Source: Modestobacter sp. VKM Ac-2986 (lineage in GTDB: Bacteria; Actinomycetota; Actinomycetes; Mycobacteriales; Geodermatophilaceae). Taken from it: a stretch of DNA of 64,000 nucleotides. This document shows, in pieces, positions 50,116-58,504 of the stretch; the first letter of the stretch is position 1; every line of letters begins with the position of its first letter. Under the pieces are notes generated by a model, which worked only from the letters and a program-made list of their open reading frames with translations, was not told where the DNA came from and ran no database searches. The stretch spans positions 248,001-312,000 of the forward strand of contig NZ_JAPVBH010000003.1 in assembly GCF_026967795.1 (NCBI RefSeq). The letters run 5' to 3'. A program made the translations under genes and the position numbers.

Positions 50116-51906
50116 ATGGCAGCGCAGCGGCTGGTGGCCGACCTCGTCGTGGAACGACTGCGCGCCTGGGGCGTGCCCCGGGTGTTCGGGTACTCCGGGG
50201 ACGGCGTCAACGCCCTGCTCGGTGCGCTGCGCCGGGCCGGTGACCCGCAGTTCGTGCAGGCCCGGCACGAGGAGGCCGCCGCCTTCATGGCCGTCGCCCA
50301 CGCCAAGTACACCGGCGGGGTCGGGGTGGTGCTGTCCACCCAGGGCCCCGGTGCGGTGCACCTGCTCAACGGGCTGTACGACGCCAAGCTCGACTCGGTG
50401 CCGGTGGTGGCGATCATGGGCCAGCAGGAGCGGTCGGTGCTGGGGTCCGCCTACCAGCAGGAGATCGACCTGTTGTCCCTGGTGAAGGACGTCGCCGCAC
50501 AGTTCGCCCAGACCGTCACCTCGCCCGAGCAGCTGCCGATGGTGCTCGACCGGGCGGTGCGCACCGCGCTGGCGACCCGCTCGCCCTGCGTCGTCGTCCT
50601 CCCGCACGACGTCCAGCAGCTGCCGGCGCCGGAGCCCGAGCAGTCGCACGGCGTGGTGGTCACCGCCCCGGTGTGGCGGCCGGCCCGCGTGCTCCCGACG
50701 GACGACGACCTGCGCGCCGCGGCGGAGGTGCTGAACGCCGGCCGCAAGGTCGCGATCATGGTCGGGCAGGGCGCGCGCGCAGCGCAGGAAGAGGTCGTCG
50801 CGGTCGCCGAACGGCTCGGGGCCGGGATCACCACGAGCCTGCTGGGCAAGCCGTACGTCGACGACGACCTGCCGAACGCCGCAGGGGTGATGGGCCACCT
50901 GGGCACCACCGCCAGCGGTCACCTGCTCGGCGGCTGCGACACCCTGCTGCTGGTCGGTACGAACGACCCGTGGACAGAGTTCTACCCGGCGCCCGACCAG
51001 GCCCGCGCCGTCCAGGTCGACCTCGACGGCCGCAACCTCGGCAACCGGTACCCCATCGAGGTGGGGCTCCACGGTGACGCCGCCGGCACGCTGCGCGCCC
51101 TGCTCCCGCTGCTGACCGAGCGCGCCGACACGAGCTGGCGGGACGAGGTCACCGGCGCCGTCCGCGACTGGCACGAGCTGTCCGCCGAGCGGGCCGCGAC
51201 CCCGGCGTCGCCGGTCAACCCCGAGCGGGTGGTAGCCGAGCTGTCGCCCCGGCTGCCGGCCGATGCGCAGGTCGCCGTGGACGTCGGCTCGTCGGTCTAC
51301 TGGTACGCCCGGCAGCTGCGGCTGCCCCGCGGTGTACCGGCCCACCTGTCGTCCACGCTGGCGTCGATGGGCTGCTCGGTGCCCTACGGGATCGCCGCGA
51401 AGCTCGCCGCCCCGGAGCGGCCGGTGGTGGTGCTCAGCGGTGACGGCGCGATGCAGATGCTGGGCAACGCCGAGCTGGTCACGGTCGCGCACCGCTGGCG
51501 GCAGTGGGCCGACCCGCGCTTCGTCGTCTGCGTGCTGCACAACCGCGACCTGGCCGAGGTGACGTGGGAGCAGCGGGAGATGGAGGGCGACCCGCGCTTC
51601 GACGACAGCCAGACGCTGCCCGACTTCCCCTATGCCGCCTACGCCGACCTGCTGGGCCTCACCGGCATCCGGGTCACCGATGCCGAGGAGCTCGGCGCCG
51701 CCTGGGACCGCGCCCTGTCCGCCGACCGGCCCGTCGTCCTGGAGGTGCTCACCGACCCCGACGTCCCGCTGCTGCCGCCCTTCCCCGCCGGGGAGTCGAA
51801 GCTGGACTCCTTCCGGGCCGGCATCGACCAGGAGGGCGCGGCGGGCGCCGGCGCACGCGAGCTGCTGGGCACCTACGCGGAGCAGGAGGCCCGCCGGCAG
51901 CCCTGA
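50116..51906 (+). CDS. thiamine diphosphate enzyme, pyruvate oxidase/dehydrogenase (quinone)-like
   Basis: 596 residues, ATG start. Three-domain POX fold: the N-terminal Pyr domain has FGYSGDGVNALLGAL and ARHEEAAAFMA with the catalytic Glu52; the middle domain has KVAIMVGQGARAAQEEV; the C-terminal PP domain has VDVGSSVYWYARQL, SMGCSVPYGIAAKLA and LSGDGAMQMLGNAEL, whose GDG begins the ThDP motif ending in LHNRDLAEVTWEQRE. Likely decarboxylates pyruvate or another 2-oxo acid, passing electrons to quinone or O2. Acetolactate synthase is less likely because no small subunit is near. It may share a control region with the divergent Mo hydroxylase. Confidence 0.85.
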   Translation: MAAQRLVADLVVERLRAWGVPRVFGYSGDGVNALLGALRRAGDPQFVQARHEEAAAFMAVAHAKYTGGVGVVLSTQGPGAVHLLNGLYDAKLDSVPVVAIMGQQERSVLGSAYQQEIDLLSLVKDVAAQFAQTVTSPEQLPMVLDRAVRTALATRSPCVVVLPHDVQQLPAPEPEQSHGVVVTAPVWRPARVLPTDDDLRAAAEVLNAGRKVAIMVGQGARAAQEEVVAVAERLGAGITTSLLGKPYVDDDLPNAAGVMGHLGTTASGHLLGGCDTLLLVGTNDPWTEFYPAPDQARAVQVDLDGRNLGNRYPIEVGLHGDAAGTLRALLPLLTERADTSWRDEVTGAVRDWHELSAERAATPASPVNPERVVAELSPRLPADAQVAVDVGSSVYWYARQLRLPRGVPAHLSSTLASMGCSVPYGIAAKLAAPERPVVVLSGDGAMQMLGNAELVTVAHRWRQWADPRFVVCVLHNRDLAEVTWEQREMEGDPRFDDSQTLPDFPYAAYADLLGLTGIRVTDAEELGAAWDRALSADRPVVLEVLTDPDVPLLPPFPAGESKLDSFRAGIDQEGAAGAGARELLGTYAEQEARRQP

Positions 51907-51924
51907 GCCCCCTACGGTGCCGGC

Positions 51925-52500
51925 ATGACCGAGCTGCCTCCCTGGGAACCACCGTTCGCCGGCACCGACGTCGAGCACGTGCTCGGCATGCTCGGCCGGT
52001 TGCGCACCACCTTCCGCTGGAAGACCGCCGACCTGGACGCCGCCGGGCTGCAGACCCGCATCGGCGCCTCCGCGCTCACCCTCGGCGGCCTGCTCAAGCA
52101 CCTGGCGAGCACCGAGGACAACGTCTTCACCCGGCGGCTGAGCGGGGCGCCGATCGGCGAGCCGTGGGAGTCGGTGTGGGCCGGCGGCGAGGACTGGGCG
52201 TTCACCTCCGCCGCCGGCGACTCCCCCGAGCAGCTCTACGCGTACTGGGACGACGCCGTCGCCCGTTCCCGCGCCCGGCTGGACGCCGCCCTCGCCGGCG
52301 GCGGGCTCGACCAGCCCGTCGACCTGACCGGCCCGGACGGCGACCACGCCAGCCTGCGCCGGCTGCTGTGCGACCTGATCGAGGAGTACGGCCGGCACAC
52401 CGGGCACGCCGACCTGCTCCGCGAGGCCGTCGACGGCCTGGTCGGTGAGGACCCGCCGTCCGGCTGGCGTCCGCGGGTCGGCCGGCTGTCGGTGGGCTGA
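51925..52500 (+). CDS. DinB-superfamily protein, DUF664 type
   Basis: 191 residues, ATG start. A four-helix DinB-like protein with the DUF664 traits: TLGGLLKHLASTEDNVFTRRL (first metal His), then SFEELxxxW-type helix, and the C-terminal LLCDLIEEYGRHTGHADLLREAVDG with the second and third His. These His residues bind a divalent metal in mycothiol-dependent relatives. Substrate unknown. It starts 18 bases after the ThDP enzyme and may be co-transcribed. Confidence 0.88.
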   Translation: MTELPPWEPPFAGTDVEHVLGMLGRLRTTFRWKTADLDAAGLQTRIGASALTLGGLLKHLASTEDNVFTRRLSGAPIGEPWESVWAGGEDWAFTSAAGDSPEQLYAYWDDAVARSRARLDAALAGGGLDQPVDLTGPDGDHASLRRLLCDLIEEYGRHTGHADLLREAVDGLVGEDPPSGWRPRVGRLSVG

Positions 52501-52503
52501 GGA

Positions 52504-53316
52504 TCACCCACCCGCCAGCTCGACCACCGCGGCCACCAGTTCGGGACCGTCGAGCAGCACGGCGTCGTTGTGGCCGGCGCCGGCCACCTCGACCAGCCGG
52601 TGCAGCCGGGCGGCGGCCTCGGCGACCTGCCGGCTCTGCGCCGGGGGCACGATCGTGTCGGCGCTGCCGAGGACGACCGTGGTCGGCGCCTGCACCCGGC
52701 CGATCAGCTCGACCACCGGGTAGCGGTCGCGCAGCAACGCGCGGACCGGCAGGAACGGGTAGTGCTCCCTGCCGACCGCGGCCAGGTCGGTGAACGGCGA
52801 GCGCAGCACCAGCCCGGCCGGTGGGTGCTCCACGGCCAGCGCGGTGACCACCGCGCTGCCCAGGCTCTCCCCGTAGTACAGCAGCCGTTCCTCGGCCACC
52901 CCGCCCTGCTCGAGCAGCCAGCTGCGCGCCGCGCGCACGTCCCGGGCCAGCCCCTCCTCGCTCGGGCTGCCCGGGTTCCCGCCGTAGCCGCGGTAGTCGA
53001 ACAGCAGCACGCCGAGGCCGGCCGCCGACAGCGCCCGGGCCAGCGGCGCCCGCACACCCCGGTGACCGCCGTTGCCGGCCGCGACGAGCACGGTGGAGGC
53101 CCCGGCCGTGGCCGCCGGCACGAACCAGGCACCGAGGGTCAGCCCGTCGGACGTGGTCAGCCGGACGTCGCGGGCACCGGGGACGCCGTCGGCCGCGGCC
53201 GGCACGGGCCCACCGCCCGGCAGGTACACCAGCCGCCGCTGGAACGCCCAGAGCAGACCCACCAGCACAGCCAACAGGACGACGACCACGACCGCCGTCC
53301 GGAGCACACGCTGCAC
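52504..53316 (-). CDS. membrane-anchored alpha/beta hydrolase (Bem46/ABHD13-like)
   Basis: 270 residues, ATG start. A single N-terminal membrane helix (6-25, VLRTAVVVVVLLAVLVGLLW) and FQRRLVYLP, then the hydrolase: AAGNGGHRG oxyanion region, LFDYRGYGGNPGSPSE, nucleophile YGESLGSAV, Asp in LGSADTIVPP, and His in GAGHNDAVLL. The triad is complete. The protein should face outward or be anchored with its catalytic domain in the cytoplasm; family function is poorly known (acyl hydrolase). Convergent with DUF664, 3 bases between stops. Confidence 0.87.
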   Translation of the reverse strand: MQRVLRTAVVVVVLLAVLVGLLWAFQRRLVYLPGGGPVPAAADGVPGARDVRLTTSDGLTLGAWFVPAATAGASTVLVAAGNGGHRGVRAPLARALSAAGLGVLLFDYRGYGGNPGSPSEEGLARDVRAARSWLLEQGGVAEERLLYYGESLGSAVVTALAVEHPPAGLVLRSPFTDLAAVGREHYPFLPVRALLRDRYPVVELIGRVQAPTTVVLGSADTIVPPAQSRQVAEAAARLHRLVEVAGAGHNDAVLLDGPELVAAVVELAGG

Positions 53317-53499
53317 GCCCCCATGGTCGGCGGCGCCCGTCCCCCGAGCACCCGGGGGCGATCGCGCGGGAGCGGTACGTGCGACTGGCGTGCGCCGACG
53401 GCGGCGAGGTGCTGCGCGGCCTGCCCGACGGCGGTCAGGACGTCGTCCTCCTCGGCTCCGACCGCTCCCGCCACCTCGACTGGTGGCCGCGACGTCGGG

Positions 53500-54339
53500 T
53501 CAGGCCCGGGCGACCAGCCGCAGCACGGCCTCGGCCACGACGTCGGGCCGATCGGCCGGTACGAGGTGGCTGGCGTCGTCCACCCAGGTCAGCCGGGCGC
53601 CGGGCAGGTCGTCGGCCAGCCGCTGCCCGTAGCGGGGCTTCATCTGGTGGTCCTGCCGGCCCCACACGACCTCCACGGGCAGCTGGAGCCGTGGCAGGAA
53701 CGGGGCGACCGTCTGGGTGTAGACGGAGTCCAGCGAGCGCAGGTGCCGGGCCAGCTGTCGAGGACCGCCCGGCCGCAGCCACGGGCCGACGACGTCCTCG
53801 ACGAACGTGCCGGCGCGCTCCTGGTGGGCGAACAGCGTGCGCAGCGCAGGTCGCAGCAGCGCGCCCAGCGCCGGCGGCGGGAGCTGGGCGACCAGCGGCC
53901 AGGCCGCCTTCATCGCCCGGACCAGCGGTACCGGCCACCCGTCGTAGCAGACCCCGTCGACCACTCCCAGGCCGGCGACGCGGCCGCCGTTGGTGACGGC
54001 CATGATCTGGGCGACCCCCCCGCCGAGGTCGTGGCCCACCACCACCGCCCGGTCCAGCCCGAGGGCGTCCATCAGCCCCACCAGCAGTGCGGCCTGCGAG
54101 GCCAGGTCGACCGGGTGGCCGGCGGGAGCGGGTGAGTCGCCGTAGCCGAGCATGTCGACGGCGAACACCCGGGCGTGCCCGGCCACCGCCGGGACGACGT
54201 CCCGCCAGAGCCGGTGGTTGGTCGGGATGCCGTGCACGAGCAGCACCGCCGGGCCGCTGTCACCGGCCTCCCACACGTTGAGTCGGCAGCCGCCGACGTC
54301 GACGTGGACCAGCCGAGTGGACCCGATCGGGAGCGTCAT
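53500..54339 (-). CDS. alpha/beta hydrolase with Asp nucleophile
   Basis: 279 residues from ATG 54339. HGIPTNHRLWRDVV is the oxyanion region, FAVDMLGYGDSPAP follows, and the elbow is VVGHDLGGGVAQI with Asp as nucleophile. This is the haloalkane dehalogenase / epoxide hydrolase pattern. ASHLVPADRPD gives the catalytic His near the end. Size is normal. Substrate unknown; gene stands alone between two stretches of about 170-180 bases without genes. Confidence 0.85.
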   Translation of the reverse strand: MTLPIGSTRLVHVDVGGCRLNVWEAGDSGPAVLLVHGIPTNHRLWRDVVPAVAGHARVFAVDMLGYGDSPAPAGHPVDLASQAALLVGLMDALGLDRAVVVGHDLGGGVAQIMAVTNGGRVAGLGVVDGVCYDGWPVPLVRAMKAAWPLVAQLPPPALGALLRPALRTLFAHQERAGTFVEDVVGPWLRPGGPRQLARHLRSLDSVYTQTVAPFLPRLQLPVEVVWGRQDHQMKPRYGQRLADDLPGARLTWVDDASHLVPADRPDVVAEAVLRLVARA

Positions 54340-54419
54340 GCCCCCTGGGGTGCCCCGTTCTCCGGCGCCGACGCGCGAACCGGCCGGACCGGACACGACG
54401 GGTCGACGACGTGGCACTG

Positions 54420-54438
54420 ACCCCGGCCCACCCGGGGT
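54420..54438. promoter_or_regulatory. candidate CsoR-type operator upstream of the copper store gene
   Basis: ACCCCGG-CCCAC-CCGGGGT, a perfect 7-5-7 dyad followed by AG, 70 bases before the csp3 start. CsoR-type copper repressors bind GC-tract dyads with flanking TA/AT of this kind. No csoR gene lies in the window. Confidence 0.4.
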
Positions 54439-54507
54439 AGTGGCCGGGCACCGGTGGACGGGGGCGGCTCCCGGCCTCCCCCCGCCGGCCCAAGAACGGA
54501 GCCCCTC

Positions 54508-54915
54508 ATGACCGTGGCAGCCGACATGCTCAGCACGTACCCGAAGGACCTCGGCGGCGTCGACCGCGACGCGCTGATCGCCTGCATCGACGCCTGCCTG
54601 GAGTGCGCGCAGGCCTGCACCGCGTGCGCCGACGCGTGCCTGGGCGAGGACATGGTGGCCGAACTGACCACCTGCATCCGCACGAACCTCGACTGCGCCG
54701 ACGTGTGCGCGACCACCGGACGCGTGCTCTCCCGGCACACCGGCCATGACGCGAACCTCACCCGTGCGGTGCTCGAGGCCTGTGCCGCGGCGTGCAAGGC
54801 GTGTGGTGACGAGTGCGAGAGCCACGCCGGGATGCACGAACACTGCCGGGTCTGCGCGGAGGCCTGCCGCCGCTGCGAGCAGGCCTGCCGCACCCTGCTC
54901 GCCTCCCTCGGCTGA
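54508..54915 (+). CDS. csp3: cytosolic copper storage protein Csp3 (four-helix bundle)
   Basis: 135 residues, ATG 54508, no signal peptide. Eighteen Cys spread along four helices in Cxxx C and CxxC spacing: ACIDACLECAQACTACADAC split over helix 1, CADVCATTG, EACAAACKACGDEC, and HCRVCAEACRRCEQAC. In Csp3 proteins such Cys line the core of a four-helix bundle and hold many Cu(I) ions per monomer; 18 Cys matches the cytosolic Csp3 type. The CsoR-like dyad upstream fits copper control. Confidence 0.92.
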   Translation: MTVAADMLSTYPKDLGGVDRDALIACIDACLECAQACTACADACLGEDMVAELTTCIRTNLDCADVCATTGRVLSRHTGHDANLTRAVLEACAAACKACGDECESHAGMHEHCRVCAEACRRCEQACRTLLASLG

Positions 54916-54942
54916 GCAGCCCGCGGGGGTGGCCGCGGGGCC

Positions 54943-55467
54943 TCAGCGCTCCGCGGCCGGGACCCCGGCGATGCCCTCAAGCGCCGACCAGTCCCAGATC
55001 TGGCTGCGCGGGATCATGCTCAGCGTCCCGTCGCTCTCCAGCACCACCGCGGCGACCTGCGACATGTCCCCCGACCCGCTGGCCCGCGCCGCCTGCCGCA
55101 CCTCGTCCAGCGCCACCCGCTGGCTGGTCAGCGCCGCCTCCACCGGGCTGCCGTCGCACCACAGCAGCGTGGGCCGGGAGGTGACCAGCGACCGCGCCCG
55201 CGGGACGCGCACCGTCGTCCAGGCCACCAGCGCCTGCAGGCCGGCGAGCAGCACGAGCGCCACGACGCCCTCGACCCAGGACACGTCCGAGCTCAGCAGG
55301 ATCGTCGCGAGCGTCGAGCCCAGCGCGACGGTCACGACCAGGTCGAAGGCGTTGAGCTTGGCCAGCGTCCGCTTCCCGGACAACCGGAGGACGACGACCA
55401 GGCTCACGTAGGCCGCCGCCCCCACCGCCGCCACGCGCCCCACGTCGGACCACGAGTCCCACCACAT
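54943..55467 (-). CDS. YetF-like DUF421 membrane protein
   Basis: 174 residues from ATG 55467 (GAGGAGGAC upstream; longer frame to 55611 not needed). Three N-terminal membrane helices, with LRLSGKRTLAKLNAFDLVVTVALGSTLA being the DUF421 hallmark (here LSGKRTLAKLNAFD), followed by a cytoplasmic YetF-type domain with ALTSQRVALDEVRQAARASGSGDMSQVAAVVLESDGTLS (LESDGTLSMIP). Function of the family is unclear; spore-germination and stress roles are reported for relatives. Confidence 0.88.
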   Translation of the reverse strand: MWWDSWSDVGRVAAVGAAAYVSLVVVLRLSGKRTLAKLNAFDLVVTVALGSTLATILLSSDVSWVEGVVALVLLAGLQALVAWTTVRVPRARSLVTSRPTLLWCDGSPVEAALTSQRVALDEVRQAARASGSGDMSQVAAVVLESDGTLSMIPRSQIWDWSALEGIAGVPAAER

Positions 55468-55679
55468 GCCGTCCTCCTCGCCTCGGTGGTCCCAGCCTCG
55501 CGCACTGAGGACGGCGACGCTGCCCGCGCTCATGACGAGGCCGTGACGATCGGTCCGGGAGCTGGCCGGGGACCTGCCGGGGCTGTCAGGCTCGGTGACG
55601 ACGGCGAGCACAGCCTGCCGGTGACGGGCCTCCCTGCGCCCGGCACCCCCGACGGCCCGACCGACACCCGGAGGACGAC

Positions 55680-55997
55680 ATGACCGCCCACCGCTCCCCT
55701 TGCACCGACCCCGCCCGGCGCAAGGCCGGTCCAGCGCTGACCGAGGTGGTCGACGGGCGCGCCGGCCGGGTCCGGGCCAGTGGTCACCTCACGCCGCAGG
55801 GCGCCGACCTGCTCCGGGGGACCGTGGAGGGCCTGCGCCGGCAGGGCCACTCGACGGTCGTCCTCGACCTGGCCGACGTGCAGGCCGCCGACGACGTCGG
55901 TCTGCACGTCCTCTCCACCCTGCGCACCACGATGGCCGCCGACGGCGACCTGCTGCTGGTCCGCAACGCCCCGGTGGAGCTGCTCTCCCTCGCCTGA
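55680..55997 (+). CDS. STAS-domain protein lacking the phospho-acceptor serine
   Basis: 105 residues, ATG with GGAGGACGAC upstream. The fold pattern of anti-anti-sigma factors is present: RVRASGHLTPQGADLLRGTV, STVVLDLADVQAADDVGLHVL. The family's DSSGL switch reads D71-D72-V73-G74-L75, with Val where Ser is phosphorylated and Asp before it, so the usual kinase/phosphatase switch cannot work. It may be constitutively binding or a structural STAS protein. No anti-sigma kinase is adjacent, but a SpoIIE phosphatase lies 6.4 kb away. Confidence 0.78.
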   Translation: MTAHRSPCTDPARRKAGPALTEVVDGRAGRVRASGHLTPQGADLLRGTVEGLRRQGHSTVVLDLADVQAADDVGLHVLSTLRTTMAADGDLLLVRNAPVELLSLA

Positions 55998-56009
55998 TCC
56001 GACGGCGGG

Positions 56010-57353
56010 TCAGGACGGCCCGGGCGGCCACTCCCCGGCCAGCGCCTGGTCCACCGCCAGCCGCCACGACCGGGCCTCGTCCTCGGACACGCCGGTGGTG
56101 CGCACCGCGGTCGCGGCGACAGTGGCCACGTGACCGCGGAACAGCTCGTCGATCCCCCGGCCACGGGCACGCCATGCCACCTCGCGGAGCAACCCGGCCA
56201 GCCGCCGCAGGACCGCCGGCTGCCCCTCGGCGAACTGCAGCGGCTCCTCGACCGCGAGCTGCACCAGCGCAGGGAGCTCCCACGGCGGCAGCACCACCCG
56301 GACCGCGCCCTCGTCGTCGGTGAGGCGCTGCACCCCGACCCGCCGCTGCGCGAGCTCGCCGAGCAGGGCGGAGGCGTGCGACAGCGCGTGCACCGCGGTC
56401 GTCGGGTCGTTGACCCCCGGGGACAGCGCCCGGACGGCGATGTCGGTGATCTTGCGCAGGCTGTAGGCGACGTCGCCGCTGGCCGTGCGCTCGAAGCGCA
56501 ACCGCACCGCGGTGTCCAGCTGCTCCGCCAGGGTCTCGACGTCGACAGGGCCGGGCGCCCCGAGCCGCCAGACGTGGCCCAGCGGCGTCCCGGCCACCAC
56601 GGCGTCCCCGACCCGCGCCCGGAGCCGCACCACCGCACCGGCCCGCCGGGCGGCCTCGACCGCGGCCCGCTCGTCCACCCCCACCAGGAACCCGCTGGAC
56701 CGGGCGATGAGCACCTGGACCGGACCGGCCGTCGACGGCTCCGGGAACGGGTGCTCCTGCTCCCGGTCCAGGGTGCGCGTCGCCTCGTCGTGGACGTCGC
56801 GCAGCATCGTCTCCACCCGCAGCGCCCGGGCCAGGTGCCCGAGGAAGAACACCAGGGCCAGCACGCTGCCCAGGGTCAGCAGGTAGGCGAACGTGATGGA
56901 CAGCCGGGGCACGAAGGCGCTGTCGTCCTCGGTCGCGCTCTCGGTCCGGACGGTGCGCAGCACGGTGAGGGCGTAGACGAACGTGAGCACCAGCTGGGCC
57001 AGCGTCAGCTGCACCACCCGGTCGGTGACGAAGGTCTGCAGCAACCGCGGTGAGTACTGGCTGCTGCTGAGCTGCAGCGCGATGACGGTGAGCGAGAACG
57101 TCAGCCCGGTCACCGAGATCAACGAGCCGGCGATCGCCGCGAGCAGGTCGCGGGCGGCGGCCGCACCGCCGCCGAAGACGAAGGTCAGCGGGTCGCCGCC
57201 GGCCTCGGCCAGCCACCCGTCCACCGCCGGCAGCAGCACGCCCAGACCGACGGCCACCAGCACGCCCAGGAACGGGACCGGCCACAGCGCCCCGCGGAGC
57301 AGCTCGGCCAGCGCGTGGGCGGGCCCGGTCCGGTTCCTGCCGCGGGTGGTCAC
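56010..57353 (-). CDS. DUF2254 membrane protein
   Basis: 447 residues, ATG start. Four membrane helices in the first 150 residues (WPVPFLGVLVAVGLGVLLP; LLAAIAGSLISVTGLTFSLTVIALQL; LTLAQLVLTFVYALTVLRT; ITFAYLLTLGSVLALVFFLGHL). QLSSSQYSPRLLQTFVTDR is the DUF2254 hallmark. A long cytoplasmic domain follows, with RKITDIAVRALSPGVNDPTTAVHALSHAS (DIAVRALSPGVNDP). Relatives are widespread; role unknown. Last gene of a minus-strand run of five. Confidence 0.9.
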   Translation of the reverse strand: MTTRGRNRTGPAHALAELLRGALWPVPFLGVLVAVGLGVLLPAVDGWLAEAGGDPLTFVFGGGAAAARDLLAAIAGSLISVTGLTFSLTVIALQLSSSQYSPRLLQTFVTDRVVQLTLAQLVLTFVYALTVLRTVRTESATEDDSAFVPRLSITFAYLLTLGSVLALVFFLGHLARALRVETMLRDVHDEATRTLDREQEHPFPEPSTAGPVQVLIARSSGFLVGVDERAAVEAARRAGAVVRLRARVGDAVVAGTPLGHVWRLGAPGPVDVETLAEQLDTAVRLRFERTASGDVAYSLRKITDIAVRALSPGVNDPTTAVHALSHASALLGELAQRRVGVQRLTDDEGAVRVVLPPWELPALVQLAVEEPLQFAEGQPAVLRRLAGLLREVAWRARGRGIDELFRGHVATVAATAVRTTGVSEDEARSWRLAVDQALAGEWPPGPS

Positions 57354-57375
57354 ACCGGAGTCTCCCCCGGCGCGG

Positions 57376-57516
57376 TCACATGTTCGTGCCGACCAGGATC
57401 AGGAACCCGAAGACGATGACGATCATCAGCACGAAGGTGGCGATGATCAGCACCCGTGCCCGGTTCTTCGGGATGCGGCCCGGTCCGTCGTTCTCGTCGT
57501 GGCTGCTGTTGGCCAT
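57376..57516 (-). CDS. 46-residue single-helix membrane protein
   Basis: ATG 57516 with GGAGGACCACC directly upstream. Polar basic N-terminus (ENDGPGRIPKNRARV), then one membrane helix (LIIATFVLMIVIVFGFLILVG) ending GTNM, so N-in. It lies 22 bases before the DUF2254 gene and is probably co-transcribed with it. Unknown function; possibly a subunit or regulator of a membrane partner. Confidence 0.75.
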   Translation of the reverse strand: MANSSHDENDGPGRIPKNRARVLIIATFVLMIVIVFGFLILVGTNM

Positions 57517-57571
57517 GGTGGTCCTCCGGTGGTGCGGGGTGGTCGGTGCGAGGTGGTCGGTACGGGGTCGG

Positions 57572-57949
57572 TCAGCGGCGGAGCCAGCGCAGCGCGCCGG
57601 CGGCCGAGGTGGACAGGACGGCGAGCGAGAGCCCGGCGCTGCGGCGGGCCACGTCACCGCCGCTCCGGGCCGTCAGCACCGCGGCGGCGTCCAGCGCGGT
57701 GAGCAGCAGCGTCACCTCGGTGGTGCGCCGGGCCTGCGGCGCCGGCGTGACCAGCAGCGCGGCGCCCATCGCGATGTTGCGGGCCGCGATCAGCCGCACC
57801 AGCAGCGGCAGGGCGACGTCGGTGCGCGTCGCCTCCTCGTCCAGACCGAGCAACCTGGGGAGCGCGCGCGGCACGAACAGCGCCGCCGTCCCCAGCCAGA
57901 TCGACACGGTCCCGACTGTCTTGCGGGTGATGTCCCATTCCTCGGCCAT
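57572..57949 (-). CDS. small integral membrane protein, DUF4267-like
   Basis: 125 residues, ATG start. Three to four hydrophobic stretches; WLGTAALFVPRALPRLLGLD followed by LPLLVRLIAARNIAMGAALLV is the pattern I associate with DUF4267 (RLxxARNxxxG). No catalytic motif. It begins 6 bases after the upstream membrane gene ends, so it is in the same transcript. Function unknown. Confidence 0.75.
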   Translation of the reverse strand: MAEEWDITRKTVGTVSIWLGTAALFVPRALPRLLGLDEEATRTDVALPLLVRLIAARNIAMGAALLVTPAPQARRTTEVTLLLTALDAAAVLTARSGGDVARRSAGLSLAVLSTSAAGALRWLRR

Positions 57950-57955
57950 GCGTGA

Positions 57956-58504
57956 TCACTGCCCGGCCGCGGGAGCGGCCAACCGGTCACGTCCGGCGAC
58001 GAGCACCACGACCAGGGCGAGGAAGGGCAGCGTGACGGCGGTGGCCACCACGTCGCTGAACGTGGCCACTGCGAACGCCCCGACGGCCGGGGAGTCCAGC
58101 GGGCCGAGCACCCGGTCGAACCCGAGCGCGGCGACCGACGCCGGGATGGTCAGCAGCGCGGACACCGCGCCGCCGAGCACCACCCCGGCCAGCACGGTGC
58201 CCGGCGCCCGCCGGACCGCGCGCAGGGCCAGTCCGGTGCCACGGCCCAGGGCGCCGGACCGCACCGGCCGGTCCCCCGCCGGCAGGCCGGCCAGCGCGCC
58301 GGTCACCCACAGCTGGGCCAGCAGCCCGGTGCCGAAGCCGACGGCGTCGACGGCCAGCGCCGATCCCAGCCGCGGGTCGTCCCAGACCAGCACCTGGCGT
58401 GCCACGTCGGGAACCAGGTTGACCAGCGTGGCGGTCAGCGAGACCAGGTAGGCCACCTGCCAGTGCCGGCGGAGCAGAGACAGCGCCTCGGCGACCGTGC
58501 TCAC
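57956..58504 (-). CDS. polytopic membrane protein, unknown
   Basis: 182 residues from GTG 58504, which overlaps the methyltransferase stop (GTGA). Four to five hydrophobic segments (WQVAYLVSLTATLVNLV; AVDAVGFGTGLLAQLWVTGAL; VLAGVVLGGAVSALLTIPAS; SDVVATAVTLPFLALVVVLVA). YxxxGLLAxxxVTGAL and RRAPGTVLAGV recall DUF7847/YciC-like membrane proteins, but weakly. Function unknown. Confidence 0.75.
   Translation of the reverse strand: MSTVAEALSLLRRHWQVAYLVSLTATLVNLVPDVARQVLVWDDPRLGSALAVDAVGFGTGLLAQLWVTGALAGLPAGDRPVRSGALGRGTGLALRAVRRAPGTVLAGVVLGGAVSALLTIPASVAALGFDRVLGPLDSPAVGAFAVATFSDVVATAVTLPFLALVVVLVAGRDRLAAPAAGQ

Noticed and set aside
53340-53499. Short open frame at 53379 with MRLACADGGEVLRGLPDGG
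   Set aside because: Its later part crosses into the opposite hydrolase gene and degenerates to Arg/Pro-rich sequence; no ribosome site and no family.
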